Shown: positions 50,797-60,198 of the stretch, piece after piece
Position numbering within the stretch: position 1 is the stretch's first letter
Layout: each line of letters opens with the position of its first letter
NCBI RefSeq assembly: GCF_042660205.1
Contig: NZ_JBHSTQ010000003.1
Location: forward strand, 1 to 64,000
From: Sporolactobacillus kofuensis
GTDB taxonomy: Bacteria; Bacillota; Bacilli; Bacillales; Sporolactobacillaceae
Reading direction: 5' to 3'
DNA: 64,000 bases
Notes under the pieces: model-generated
What the model saw: the letters and a program-made list of their open reading frames with translations, nothing else
Database searches by the model: none
What the model was told of the DNA's origin: nothing
Program-made: the position numbers and the translations under genes

Positions 50797-51948
50797 TCAT
50801 TTTTTCAGCAAACCGCTGTTCTCGTAATAGCGAATCGCTTCTTTGGTGATCGGATCGTCTGCAGCAAGACCGCTCACTTCACTCAAAGCAGCAAGTACAC
50901 CTTTTTCTTTCAACAGTTCTTGAAGCTTCACCGCTTCGGTGTCTTCTGCAAAATCGAAGCGCAGAGCTGCTGCCATGACCTTTGCTAGATGTGTAAAAGA
51001 CAAACCGAGTTTTTCTGCCTCACGTGCCGGTTTCACAAGTCGATCCTCGGGTCCGAGTTTCCGTAGCGGCGAACGGCCGACACGGGTGACATCATCATTC
51101 AACTTCGGATTCTGGAAGCGGTGCAGAATTTTCTCAATGTACTGTTCGTGCACTTCGGGTTTAAAGCCGTAGCGCTTGATCAGGTAAGCACCGGTTTCCT
51201 CAATCGTTGCCTTGACATCTTGATAAATAGCCGGATCGCCGAGTGCTTCATGAATCTTATTTTTTCCTGCTTGATAGCCGAGATAAGCCGTTGTAGCATG
51301 TCCGGTATTTACCGTAAACAATTTGCGTTCGATATATGGAGCTAAATCCGGAACAATTTGCATACCTTTCACTTCAGGAAGTGATTGATCCGTTTCAACG
51401 ATCCACTCATGATAATCCTCAACCAGCACATCGAGCAGTTCCTCGTTATGCTGCAGTGGCACAATACGGTCGACCGCCGAATTTAAGAAATAAACTGTTC
51501 CTTCAAGCTTTTTAATCGTTTCTTCATCTAATGCTTTCAGAACTTCTTTCTTCAACAAATCTGTAGCATTGATCTGGTTCTCGCAAGCGATTACATAGAT
51601 TTTTGCATCAGTATGTTTTATGCGTTCAGCCAGCCCCTTCGCAATCAGCGGTGCAATAAACGGAAGTACTTTCGGACCGATTGCTGTCGTCAGATAAACC
51701 GCTTTACCAATGGCCGCAACCACTTGCTCAGGATTGGTTTTGCTATTAATACCGGAAACATTGTGAATCGTAATCGCTTCTGAGTTTTCTGCCGCCGTTC
51801 TAACTGTATATGTTTGTTTCTCATTTAAAGCGTCAATAATTTGTTCGGCGATGTCTACGAACTGGACATGATAGCCTGATTCCGCAAATAGACCTCCGAT
51901 GAAACCTCTTCCAATATTGCCTGCACCAAAATGTACGACTTCTTGCAT
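50797..51948 (-). CDS. mtlD: Mannitol-1-phosphate 5-dehydrogenase
   Basis: MtlD oxidises mannitol 1-phosphate to fructose 6-phosphate with NAD+. The 383-residue protein starts with the nucleotide-binding VVHFGAGNIGRGFIGGLF, has AVDRIVPLQ, the KLFTVNTGHATTAYLGY segment with the catalytic-site lysine and histidine region (conserved NxxHA), and GRSPLRKLGPEDRLV. Length is normal. It lies 15 bases behind mtlR, after mtlA, in the order mtlA-mtlR-mtlD. Confidence 0.95.
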   Translation of the reverse strand: MQEVVHFGAGNIGRGFIGGLFAESGYHVQFVDIAEQIIDALNEKQTYTVRTAAENSEAITIHNVSGINSKTNPEQVVAAIGKAVYLTTAIGPKVLPFIAPLIAKGLAERIKHTDAKIYVIACENQINATDLLKKEVLKALDEETIKKLEGTVYFLNSAVDRIVPLQHNEELLDVLVEDYHEWIVETDQSLPEVKGMQIVPDLAPYIERKLFTVNTGHATTAYLGYQAGKNKIHEALGDPAIYQDVKATIEETGAYLIKRYGFKPEVHEQYIEKILHRFQNPKLNDDVTRVGRSPLRKLGPEDRLVKPAREAEKLGLSFTHLAKVMAAALRFDFAEDTEAVKLQELLKEKGVLAALSEVSGLAADDPITKEAIRYYENSGLLKK

Positions 51949-51963
51949 GATTCTCAGTCCTTT

Positions 51964-54054
51964 TTATTTTAATTTTTGAATGAAAAATCGATAGAACAAT
52001 GCTTCTAATTTCGCATGAATCATCGGTTCATTCGCAGATGCGAAAATTAACGTGCTTTCGCGATCTTCAACGAGTGACGAACTGATTGTGCTGATCACTT
52101 CCTGAGCGACCGGATCTAAGCGGTCGGGCGCAAGCATGAGCAGAAAATTACTGACCGAACACATCCCGCCGTCCATTGCTGCCAAATCAAAAGCCTGATT
52201 TGAATGCGCAATTTTGAAGCTTAAATGCCGTACCGACTTAGCTCGGCAATGAAACAGTGCCATATTCGTTCCCGGAACGGCAAGTCCCGCCATTCGTTCA
52301 CGTTCAATCAACCGCCAATAGACGGATTCACGATCATCGATAATGGATTGATCAAAGCAGGTGTCAATTAATTGGATCAACACATCATTCATTTTTTCTG
52401 CCTTGCTCACTTGGATTACCGAAAAGTTTTTTAAAATGCTACGGATGGCCGATTGCGCTTGATCCACTTCATCCATCAACTGCTGCAGTGAGCGTTGCCC
52501 GGCAGCCTCAGGACTGGAAACTATTCGTACCGGAAGCAGTTCTACACCGCTCCTGCTTTTCGACAAATCGCGCGTGACTTGTTCGATTGCTGCAATATCC
52601 TCTTTACTTAACAACGGATTCACAAACAGGCACGGTATTTTCTGTTTTGGCAAATGAACAGTAGATAGAATCAGATCAAAAGTATCTAAATCCATACGTC
52701 TCATGTCATGGATCGAAGCCGTTTGCACCGAGTACAGCTCCGGCATTTCTTTTCTAAGTCTTGCAGCAAGCATTTTCGATGCACCGATTCCCGTCGGACA
52801 AACGATTAATGCATGGATGTTTCGTATCTGCTTGCGTTGTTCTAGGGCGGAGCCGAAGTGCAGCACAATATAGGCAATCTCGTCATCAGGAAACTGGATT
52901 TGCTGAAACACCTGCTGCAAAGCCTGTTCAGTAATCTTGAACAGCACAGGAAACCGGTCCTTGATTTGCTGCGTCAGCGGATTGAACGTAGCAAGGTCTT
53001 TTCTGATTCGGAATAGCGACGGTTCCAAATGTGCCAGCAATCCTTGAAACAGAGAGAAATCGCTGGTCAAATCTACCTGCAGCTGCTGCGAAACGTGCTG
53101 GATCAATTTTTTTATTGCCTTACCTGTAATGACCTGATCAAAATATATGGATTCGGCATTTTGAAGCCGTGACCCTTTAAGCAATGTCACCATGAATGCC
53201 TTTTCCTGGTCCGGAAGCACAATGCCTAATTGATCGGATAGAAGTCCACAAAGCTTCTCAATAAAAGACAAAGCTTCTCTTTCGTGACTATTTTGTTTCT
53301 CATTATCTTCTGCTTCTGTCTCCTCAAGTGGATGTCCGCTCTCAAATCGCTGCAAGGCGATACACACCTGAATGAGAAAGCTGACATAATCACTATCCGC
53401 AAGTTCTGTATAAAGGTTCCTATTATGCTTCATCACCTGATCAACCGCCGACAGATAGTCCGACTTAATATAATGCAGGACACGTATGCCCCGATTCGGC
53501 TGCTGATGGTTGATCTGAAAAATTGCCTCAATCAGTTCCTCATTAAAATAGAACAAGTAAAAATGCGCAAACGCTGTTCGTTTGGATCGTTCCGACCCGG
53601 TTAGTTGTACACCGACGCCGCGTTTTCGTACCACATGGGCCTCAAAATCCTCCATCCATGTGGATAATTCATCCAGATAACCGCCTAATGTTGTGGACGA
53701 GATGCCCAGTTCCTTTGCTAGCGGTCCTATTTTCATGGGCTCATCAGTATTAAAAAGTTTCAGAAACAGCAGGAGTTTACGCTCTTTTGCCGATAAATCC
53801 ACCGGTTTTATTTTTGAAAGCTCCTGTACCAGCTTGAACACCGCTTCGTTTGGCCCTTGAATTTGCAGGGTCTTATCTTCATTTTGGATCAATTGAAGTC
53901 CAAACGGTTTAAGCATTTTCTCAACATTTTTCAAGTCGCGGTGAACCGTTCGCACACTGACCTGGAGATAGGACGCCATCGATAACGCTGAATGCCTACC
54001 GCTTGTCTTCATCAGCAGCTCAAGTATGGTTTTTTCTCGATTGGTCACATACAT
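51964..54054 (-). CDS. mtlR: Mannitol operon activator MtlR (PRD/PTS regulator)
   Basis: MtlR activates mannitol genes under control of PTS phosphorylation. The 696-residue protein has two helix-turn-helix regions at the N-terminus (residues 4-60 with SMASYLQVSVRTVHRDLKNV; and 105-150 with LAKELGISSTTLGGYLDEL). Two PRD domains follow (with conserved histidines, for instance IAYIVLHFGSALEQR near 390), then a GatB-like IIB domain (ALIVCPTGIGASKML with a cysteine near 415) and a mannitol/fructose-type IIA domain at the C-terminus. It lies between mtlA and mtlD. Confidence 0.92.
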   Translation of the reverse strand: MYVTNREKTILELLMKTSGRHSALSMASYLQVSVRTVHRDLKNVEKMLKPFGLQLIQNEDKTLQIQGPNEAVFKLVQELSKIKPVDLSAKERKLLLFLKLFNTDEPMKIGPLAKELGISSTTLGGYLDELSTWMEDFEAHVVRKRGVGVQLTGSERSKRTAFAHFYLFYFNEELIEAIFQINHQQPNRGIRVLHYIKSDYLSAVDQVMKHNRNLYTELADSDYVSFLIQVCIALQRFESGHPLEETEAEDNEKQNSHEREALSFIEKLCGLLSDQLGIVLPDQEKAFMVTLLKGSRLQNAESIYFDQVITGKAIKKLIQHVSQQLQVDLTSDFSLFQGLLAHLEPSLFRIRKDLATFNPLTQQIKDRFPVLFKITEQALQQVFQQIQFPDDEIAYIVLHFGSALEQRKQIRNIHALIVCPTGIGASKMLAARLRKEMPELYSVQTASIHDMRRMDLDTFDLILSTVHLPKQKIPCLFVNPLLSKEDIAAIEQVTRDLSKSRSGVELLPVRIVSSPEAAGQRSLQQLMDEVDQAQSAIRSILKNFSVIQVSKAEKMNDVLIQLIDTCFDQSIIDDRESVYWRLIERERMAGLAVPGTNMALFHCRAKSVRHLSFKIAHSNQAFDLAAMDGGMCSVSNFLLMLAPDRLDPVAQEVISTISSSLVEDRESTLIFASANEPMIHAKLEALFYRFFIQKLK

Positions 54055-54118
54055 ACAATTCGTCCGCCTTTTTTCCTATACCATAGCATAACGAACAGAC
54101 GATTTCTTGTGGGAGCAC

Positions 54119-56020
54119 TTACCCGTTTTGTGCTGCTGCTTTATTAATCGTTTCCAGCAATTCATCGATTGATTGTGCACGTACCATCTCGCCGACGTTG
54201 ATTACATCCGAGCAGGCAATGGCAATTTTTGAAAGAATTTCTAAATGCCCATTATTCTTTCCGGCAATTGCGAAGACAAGACGAACTTTGTTTCCATCAA
54301 AATCAACGCTGTCCGGGATTTGAACAATGACAATACCTGATGCGAGCACTTCCTTTTTCACGTCTTCAGTGCCATGAGGGATCGCAATCCCATTTCCCAT
54401 GTATGTGGACATCAGCTGATCACGTGCAATCATGCCTTCGACGTAGGACGGTTTGACGTACCCGCCTTCCACGAGCTTTTGACCGGCAAAACGAATGACT
54501 TCTTCCTTGGTCTTAAACGATTGCTTGATGAATACATTTTCCTTACGTAGGATCGTCCCATCAACGAATGGCTGTGTTTCCGCTTTAACACCTGGTGCCG
54601 GTTCGACTGTTTCTCCTTTGCTCAGCTGATTGATCAGTAGATCATACTCAGGACTGCTCAAGAAGTTGTCTACGGAAATGTGGTATGCGCTCGGCGCTTT
54701 GTCTCGTGCTCTTGGCGTCAATTCGGATTGAGTGACCACGATCTGTGCATCGCCCGGTATTGCGCTGACTGCCGTGTTGGTCACATTAATGTCAAGACCT
54801 GCAGCTTTCACTTTCTTTCGAAGCAGTGACGCCCCCATCGCGCTCGACCCCATACCTGCATCACAGGCAAAGACGATTTTTTTTACAGCTTTTGGATCGA
54901 ATCCATCGCTAGTTGTCAGCACATCGGAAACTCTACTTTTCTTTCCTTTCATGCTTTCCATTTTCCGTGTTGCTTCCTCAAGATCTGCATTTTCAGACTT
55001 ATCCATTTTCAGGATCAGCATGGAGATGACGAAGGACACTGTTAATGAAACAAGAACATCCGCAATGTTGGCTACAAAGCTGCCAAAGGATTTCGGAGTA
55101 ACCGCCAGCATTGCGAGAAAGCTACCTGGAGATGCCGGTCCGACGAGTCCGCCTTTTAACGTAACCAAGGTAAAGATGCCGCTCATACCGCCGGCAATGG
55201 TCGCTAGAATTAAGAGCGGTTTCATTAAAATGTAAGGAAAATAGATCTCGTGAATCCCACCGAAAAAGTGAATAATTGCAGCACCTGGGGCCGACTTTTT
55301 CGCATTGCCTTTTCCAAAGAAGCAATAGGCCAGCAGAACGCCCATACCAGGACCAGGATTTGCTTCAAGGAAAAAGAGTACAGACTTTCCATATTGACGT
55401 GCCTGTTCAACCGCAATCGGTGTTAATACACCATGGTTGATCGCATTGTTTAAGAATAGTATTTTGCCTGGCTCAATAAACAGACTGGCAAGTGGAAGCA
55501 AGCCGGCATGCACGAGCCATTCAACACCTGAAGCAAGTGCACCGCTGATCGCATCAACAACCGGTCCAATTGCATAAAATGCAACAATCGCTAGTAGTGC
55601 ACCAAGAATACCTGCAGAGAAGTTATCGACAAGCATTTCAAAACCGGTTTTGACTTTGCCTTCAATGGATTTGTCAAACTTTTTAATGACATAGCCACCG
55701 AGCGGACCCATAATCATTGCACCAAGAAACATCGGAATATCGGTACCAACGATGACCCCTGCGGTAGCGATGGAACCAACAACTCCGCCTCGATGGCCAA
55801 ATACAAGTTTACCGCCCGAATAACCAATTAAAATTGGCAGTAGATATTTTACAAGTGGATCAACCATCGTCGCCAATTCTTTATTTGGCAGCCACCCTGT
55901 CGGGATAAAGAGTGCGGTGATCAGCCCCCAAGCGATAAATGCGCCAATGTTGGGTAAGATCATTGAACTTAGGAAGTTGCCGAATTTTTGTACTCTAACT
56001 TTGATTGAACTTCCAGACAT
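54119..56020 (-). CDS. mtlA: PTS mannitol permease EIICBA, three-domain fusion
   Basis: MtlA imports and phosphorylates mannitol. The 633-residue protein runs IIC (residues about 1-340, with GKLVFGHRGGVVGSIATAGV, FLGAMIMGPLGG and GGIHEIYFPYILM), IIB (about 380-470, phosphorylated cysteine in FACDAGMGSSAMGA) and IIA (about 490-633, phosphorylated histidine in GIAIPHGTEDV). Many Bacillales split the IIA part off as mtlF; here all three are fused as in E. coli. The ATG at 56020 follows AAGGAGG by 8 bases. Confidence 0.95.
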   Translation of the reverse strand: MSGSSIKVRVQKFGNFLSSMILPNIGAFIAWGLITALFIPTGWLPNKELATMVDPLVKYLLPILIGYSGGKLVFGHRGGVVGSIATAGVIVGTDIPMFLGAMIMGPLGGYVIKKFDKSIEGKVKTGFEMLVDNFSAGILGALLAIVAFYAIGPVVDAISGALASGVEWLVHAGLLPLASLFIEPGKILFLNNAINHGVLTPIAVEQARQYGKSVLFFLEANPGPGMGVLLAYCFFGKGNAKKSAPGAAIIHFFGGIHEIYFPYILMKPLLILATIAGGMSGIFTLVTLKGGLVGPASPGSFLAMLAVTPKSFGSFVANIADVLVSLTVSFVISMLILKMDKSENADLEEATRKMESMKGKKSRVSDVLTTSDGFDPKAVKKIVFACDAGMGSSAMGASLLRKKVKAAGLDINVTNTAVSAIPGDAQIVVTQSELTPRARDKAPSAYHISVDNFLSSPEYDLLINQLSKGETVEPAPGVKAETQPFVDGTILRKENVFIKQSFKTKEEVIRFAGQKLVEGGYVKPSYVEGMIARDQLMSTYMGNGIAIPHGTEDVKKEVLASGIVIVQIPDSVDFDGNKVRLVFAIAGKNNGHLEILSKIAIACSDVINVGEMVRAQSIDELLETINKAAAQNG

Positions 56021-56108
56021 GTGTTTCTCCTCCTTCAAATTGCTTATTCACATCGGAATAAACAGAAAGGCATTTCCGAAAAAAAATTAAGTAGTAAAAT
56101 AGTTTTCA

Positions 56109-56190
56109 TTAAACCGCTTACATTTTTCCGCTAACCTTTATATATATCTCTTACATTTCCATTATAATGAGTGTCCGTTCACCAAAACAA
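56109..56190 (-). promoter_or_regulatory. mtlA promoter and CcpA cre site
   Basis: On the minus strand TTGTTT (56185-56190) and TATAAT (56161-56166) are 18 bases apart. Downstream TGTAAGCGGTTTAA (56109-56122) matches the catabolite-response consensus TGNAANCGNTTNCA except at the last-but-one position. Repression by CcpA in the presence of glucose is likely. The MtlR operator should lie upstream of the -35 and is not identified. Confidence 0.6.
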
Positions 56191-56194
56191 CACA

Positions 56195-56237
56195 AACTAA
56201 AACCAGTTTTGTCATCCTTTCAATGACAAAACTGGAA
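56195..56237 (-). terminator. Rho-independent terminator after the YvrJ gene
   Basis: CCAGTTTTGTCA and TGACAAAACTGG form a perfect 12-base stem with a 9-base loop; on the minus strand TTTTAGTTTG follows. It ends the DUF1659-DUF2922-yvrJ transcript and also lies just upstream of the mtlA promoter. Confidence 0.75.
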
Positions 56238-56327
56238 CAATTCAATTCTATACGCAAACACAAGTAATGGTCAGACTTTCAATGCTTCAACATCATTCAC
56301 CCTTGGGTGCAATGACCGCCGATCAAA

Positions 56328-56498
56328 TTAGGCCTCACGCTTGATCGGCTCTTCGGACCGGATGGTTTCCTGATGATGCGGAATCAGCTGAACCGACTGG
56401 ATCAACTCGTCAATTTTGCCCTCAATACGGTGCAAAAGAAAAAAGGTGACGACCGCCGGGAAGCCAACATCTTTGACCATGGATATCCATACCTCCAT
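56328..56498 (-). CDS. YvrJ-family small membrane protein
   Basis: A 56-residue protein with one membrane segment (about 10-24) in the family pattern VGFPAVVTFFLLHRIEGKIDEL, followed by a hydrophilic tail. Function is unknown. Such proteins are usually encoded behind DUF1659 and DUF2922 genes in Firmicutes, as here. ATG at 56498 is 6 bases after AAGGAGG. Confidence 0.8.
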   Translation of the reverse strand: MEVWISMVKDVGFPAVVTFFLLHRIEGKIDELIQSVQLIPHHQETIRSEEPIKREA

Positions 56499-56573
56499 AA
56501 GCACCCTCCTTTTCATAGACTAGCAGAAAACCGAAGAGAAGGTCTGCCCCCTCTCTCCGGTTCCTCCAAATCC

Positions 56574-56792
56574 TTATACTCCTAAGTCAATAGGGGTTGT
56601 GTTACTCTCAGAGATACGCGCCGATTTAATTTCGGTCAAATCTCCTCCTTTCGACACAAACACATTCTGAGCAATAATCGTGTTCATCGCTGCCTTAATT
56701 GCAGCAGGATCCGCAGGTTCAACCGGATCATTGAGTGCAAGCGTCACACTCTTCCCTTCCGTATTCAAAAACACAAGATTCAATTTTTTCAT
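56574..56792 (-). CDS. DUF2922 domain protein
   Basis: A 72-residue protein, LNLVFLNTEGKSVTLALNDP at the start and a second strand-rich half (VSKGGDLTEIKSARISE), which is the DUF2922 pattern. No activity is known. It sits 44 bases after the DUF1659 gene and 75 before the YvrJ gene. The ATG at 56792 is preceded by AGGAGG; a TTG one codon earlier is less likely. Confidence 0.8.
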   Translation of the reverse strand: MKKLNLVFLNTEGKSVTLALNDPVEPADPAAIKAAMNTIIAQNVFVSKGGDLTEIKSARISESNTTPIDLGV

Positions 56793-56836
56793 CAAGAAGC
56801 TCCTCCTTTCCCTATTGTGCGTGCATCCAAGAAAAA

Positions 56837-57055
56837 TTAGTTCGTAATTTCAGCAGTGTCATTGCGCTCAATAGAAATGAGTGGATGCTTCTGTAACGGA
56901 GCTAATTGTTCTGCCACCGCCAACAGACCATCATGCGCTGCTGCTGCCTTGATGTTTCTGAATGATTTTGTGAGCAGCACTTGCTCCCCTTGCTCATCCA
57001 GACCTCCATCCAAATTCATGACGAATACGGATGCGGTTATTGTGCTGTTTGCCAT
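56837..57055 (-). CDS. DUF1659 domain protein
   Basis: A 72-residue soluble protein with ITASVFVMNLDGGLDEQGEQVLLTK-like strands and the NIKAAA helix typical of DUF1659. Function is unknown. It is the first gene of the three-gene unit. ATG at 57055 follows GGAGG by 8 bases; the GTG three codons earlier lies inside the ribosome site. Confidence 0.8.
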   Translation of the reverse strand: MANSTITASVFVMNLDGGLDEQGEQVLLTKSFRNIKAAAAHDGLLAVAEQLAPLQKHPLISIERNDTAEITN

Positions 57056-57170
57056 TGTGATCACCTCCTACATGAAGTAAGTAGAAGATCCACCAAAAAA
57101 TGGTGAGCACCTTTGAAAAAGTTGGATTACGTTTTATGAACATAGGAGATTGGTTTTGAACGAACACATG

Positions 57171-57208
57171 AAAAATGCCTCCGGAGTAGTTAACCGGAGG
57201 CATTTTTA
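57171..57208. terminator. Rho-independent terminator of fruA
   Basis: AAAAATGCCTCCGG and CCGGAGGCATTTTT are a perfect 14-base stem with a 9-base loop, 18 bases after the fruA stop on the minus strand; it is symmetrical and may work both ways. Confidence 0.9.
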
Positions 57209-57225
57209 TTAATCATCTCGTTTAG

Positions 57226-59139
57226 TTATTTCAGTAGTGTGTATATCTGATCAGCGCGCTCGGCAGTAATCAATTGGTGCACCGTATCCTTGTCAACGAG
57301 CTTCTGCGCTGTCTCAGAAAGGTAATGCAGATGAGCACTGCTGCCTTTCGGTGGGATCAAGAAAGCAATGACAAAGCGGACGGGCTTTTGGTCTAACGTC
57401 AGCCAATCGGTAATCGGATCGGTCAGTTTAACGACGAGCATCGCTGCCTGTCTGATCGTTTCCGATTGAGCATGGGGAATGGCGAAACCGCCTTCCATAC
57501 CGGTCGAGCTTTGCTTTTCACGATTCTGAAAAGCGTCAATGAGCTGATCCTGATCGATAATGATCCCTTTTGCCTTCATTTTCTGTGCGATAAAGCGGAA
57601 CAGTTCGTCTTTCGTTTCAATACCTTTTTCAAAGAAGATGTTATCTTTTGTCAACAAGCCCGCTTGTTCTACGGCTGGAGCGACTTCTTGACTTGCAGTA
57701 TTTGTGCTTTGTGTAGCCCGTGCTGCGGTTTGTGTGGCAAGACTTGCTCTCTTATTTTTAAGAAAACGACGCTTTTGATCCATGGCAATCAAATAACCGG
57801 AAACGAGTGATCCCAAGAGGATCGCAATGACCCATAAGAATGGATGTGTGACAATCGGCAGGACAATGAAGCCGCCATGTGGTGCCGGAACCTGCACCTT
57901 CATATAATAAGTCAGAATGGCTGCTATCGATGAACCAACCATCAAGGATGGAATCACCGTGATTGGACTTTTCGCTGCAAAAGGAATTGCACCTTCAGTA
58001 ATATGTGTTGAGCCGAGTAGGAAATTGACATAACCTGCGTTCCGCTCTTCTTTTTCAAAATATTTGCCAGCAAAGAGTACTGCGAATCCGGTAGCGATTG
58101 GTGGTGCGATACAAGCCGCTGAAACTCCGGCCATGAAGTAGAAATTTCCTTGTCCAAGTAACGCTACACCGGTAACATATGCTGCTTTGTTTATAGGTCC
58201 ACCCATGTCAAATGCGCACATGACGCCGATTATAAGACCAAGGATTAACGGACTTTGGTTTTGCATGTTGGTTAGAAAATGCATCATGCCCTGGTTAATT
58301 GCAGTCATTGGTGAAGAAAGGAGGATCATGATATACCCACCAATGAATCCACCCAAAACCGGAAGAAGAAAGATTGATTTCAATCCGTCAAATTGTTTCG
58401 GTAACCCCTTCAGGAAATAGTCCAGCATTAAAACGAGGTAGCCGGATAAGAACCCACTGACAATGCCACCAAGAAAACCCGTTCCATTCGTAAAGGCAAT
58501 CATGCCGGTGATGAAGCCAATAACGAGCCCGGTCCGTTTCCCAATTGCCTGCGCAATATACGCTGAGAGAATTGGAACCATCAAGCCAAGACCAATTTTA
58601 CCAATTGCATTCAAGTTTGCGGCAAATACATTGTATTCATGACTTTTCGGATCTGCTGAGTTGATGCCGAACATGAAGGAAATAGCAAGCAATACACCAC
58701 CTGCGACAACAACCGGCAACATATGGGAAACGCCATTCATGAGATAGACGTACAGTTTATGTGCGTAGGACTCTTTCTCAACACTGATTTCAGAACTGCC
58801 TCCGCTCGGTGTTTGTCCACTTTTAAATAAAGGAACGGAACCGTTTACAAGTTCATCAATCAGTTTATCCGGTTCTTTGATTCCCTTCGTTACCGATACC
58901 TTGATGACTCGTTTTCCTGCAAATCGATCCTCATCAACATCTTTATCCGCTGCAATAATGACGCCATCTGCTTCAGCAATTTCTTTTGGCGTGAGCCCAT
59001 TTTCAATGCCGGTTTGGCCATGCGTCTCAACCTTAATCTCAATGCCTTTCGCCTTTGCGGCATCCTCTAGCGCTTTTTTTGCCATAAATGTATGCGCAAT
59101 ACCTGTGGGACAACCGGTCGCTGCAATAATTTTTGTCAT
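57226..59139 (-). CDS. fruA: PTS fructose permease EIIBCA
   Basis: FruA imports fructose as fructose 1-phosphate. The 637-residue protein has the order IIB (residues 1-100, phosphorylated C9 in AATGCPTGIAHTFMA), IIC (about 125-465, with GVSHMLPVVVAGGVLLA, MCAFDMGGPINKAAY and GSTHITEGAIPFAAK) and IIA (about 495-637, phosphorylated histidine in GGFAIPHAQSE). This B-C-A order differs from the A-B-C order of B. subtilis FruA. It overlaps fruK by 4 bases. Confidence 0.94.
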   Translation of the reverse strand: MTKIIAATGCPTGIAHTFMAKKALEDAAKAKGIEIKVETHGQTGIENGLTPKEIAEADGVIIAADKDVDEDRFAGKRVIKVSVTKGIKEPDKLIDELVNGSVPLFKSGQTPSGGSSEISVEKESYAHKLYVYLMNGVSHMLPVVVAGGVLLAISFMFGINSADPKSHEYNVFAANLNAIGKIGLGLMVPILSAYIAQAIGKRTGLVIGFITGMIAFTNGTGFLGGIVSGFLSGYLVLMLDYFLKGLPKQFDGLKSIFLLPVLGGFIGGYIMILLSSPMTAINQGMMHFLTNMQNQSPLILGLIIGVMCAFDMGGPINKAAYVTGVALLGQGNFYFMAGVSAACIAPPIATGFAVLFAGKYFEKEERNAGYVNFLLGSTHITEGAIPFAAKSPITVIPSLMVGSSIAAILTYYMKVQVPAPHGGFIVLPIVTHPFLWVIAILLGSLVSGYLIAMDQKRRFLKNKRASLATQTAARATQSTNTASQEVAPAVEQAGLLTKDNIFFEKGIETKDELFRFIAQKMKAKGIIIDQDQLIDAFQNREKQSSTGMEGGFAIPHAQSETIRQAAMLVVKLTDPITDWLTLDQKPVRFVIAFLIPPKGSSAHLHYLSETAQKLVDKDTVHQLITAERADQIYTLLK

Positions 59140-60080
59140 GATTCTCTAACCCCCTTCAAATTTGAAGTCAATTGTATTTGTTTCATTAATTCCGGAACAT
59201 CCTTTAAATCACTGAGTCCGGCTGTAAATGCTGTCGATGAGCCTGCCGCTGTTGCAAAGATTAATGCATCTTCCAAACGCTTATTTTGTATCAGTGATCC
59301 GATAAAAGTACCAAGTAGCGTATCTCCCGCGCATGCTGTATTAACAACTTCTCCTTTCGGTGCGGAGGTGAACAGGAGATGTTCACGATCTGCATACATT
59401 GTTCCTTTTTCGCCACGTGAGACAAGAATTCTCTGTGCACCTTTTTTCAGAAGTTTCTCTGCAGCAGTGATCAGGTTCTCTTCATTATCGAAACTTAACG
59501 GATCAACGTCCAGCCATGCTGCAAGTTCTTCATCACTTGGCTTGATGAGATAAGGCTGATCTTCAAGACAGCTCAGCAAAGTCTTCGAACTCACATCAAG
59601 AATGAGATCAAATCCATTTTTCCGAGACAGTTCGGAAATTTTCTTCAGAATCGAATCCTGAACACCTCTTGGTAAGCTTCCAGACACAAACAAAATATCC
59701 TCTGGTCCGAGTCGGCTGATTTTTCCGATCAGTTGTTCTTGGGCAGAAGCACTGATTTCAGGACCTCGATTCACCGCTTTATATTCATGGGCTTCTGCTT
59801 TGATAAATGTATTAATGCGTGTTATTCCTTCAATGGACACAAAATCGGTACGAATACCAGTCTTTCTCAATTCTTCTTCGATATAGCGTCCGGTAAAACC
59901 ACCGAGAAAACCGATAGCCACACTGTCTATGCCCATTTTCTTCAACATAAATGAAATATTAATTGTTTTACCGTTTGCCTGATAATCTTCAAACACACTG
60001 CGATTGACGACATGAGGTTTGAAGTGTTCAAATTTAGTAAATAAGTCAATAGCCGGATTCATTGTACATGTATAAATCAT
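59136..60080 (-). CDS. fruK: 1-phosphofructokinase
   Basis: FruK phosphorylates fructose 1-phosphate to the 1,6-bisphosphate. The 314-residue PfkB-family protein starts YTCTMNPAID, with NGKTINISFMLKKMG, GGFTGRYIEEEL, LVSGSLPRG, the substrate loop LIKPSDEELA and the catalytic aspartate in NTACAGDTLLG. It is the first gene of the fruK-fruA operon and is divergent from the RpiR-type regulator, with 118 bases between the starts. Confidence 0.94.
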   Translation of the reverse strand: MIYTCTMNPAIDLFTKFEHFKPHVVNRSVFEDYQANGKTINISFMLKKMGIDSVAIGFLGGFTGRYIEEELRKTGIRTDFVSIEGITRINTFIKAEAHEYKAVNRGPEISASAQEQLIGKISRLGPEDILFVSGSLPRGVQDSILKKISELSRKNGFDLILDVSSKTLLSCLEDQPYLIKPSDEELAAWLDVDPLSFDNEENLITAAEKLLKKGAQRILVSRGEKGTMYADREHLLFTSAPKGEVVNTACAGDTLLGTFIGSLIQNKRLEDALIFATAAGSSTAFTAGLSDLKDVPELMKQIQLTSNLKGVRES

Positions 60081-60139
60081 GGTTCATCCCTCACTTTCAC
60101 TTGCCTCTTTCTATAGTTCTATTGTGACATGTTTTACAG

Positions 60140-60184
60140 TGAAAATGTTTTCCAAAAAGGCTATAATCAATGTAAAGGTTTTCA
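60140..60184. promoter_or_regulatory. fruK / regulator divergent control region
   Basis: A TATAAT at 60162-60167 is a -10 for the plus-strand regulator. TGAAAATGTTTTCC (60140-60153) and TGTAAAGGTTTTCA (60171-60184) are two near-palindromic, cre-like or RpiR-like sites; the second differs from the CcpA consensus TGTAAACGTTTTCA at one base. They flank the -10, which suits repression. Confidence 0.5.
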
Positions 60185-60198
60185 AATTGGAGGTCATC

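Noticed and set aside
54732..55235. 167-codon open frame antisense to mtlA
   Set aside because: Lies within the conserved IIC-IIB coding region of mtlA and lacks a ribosome site.
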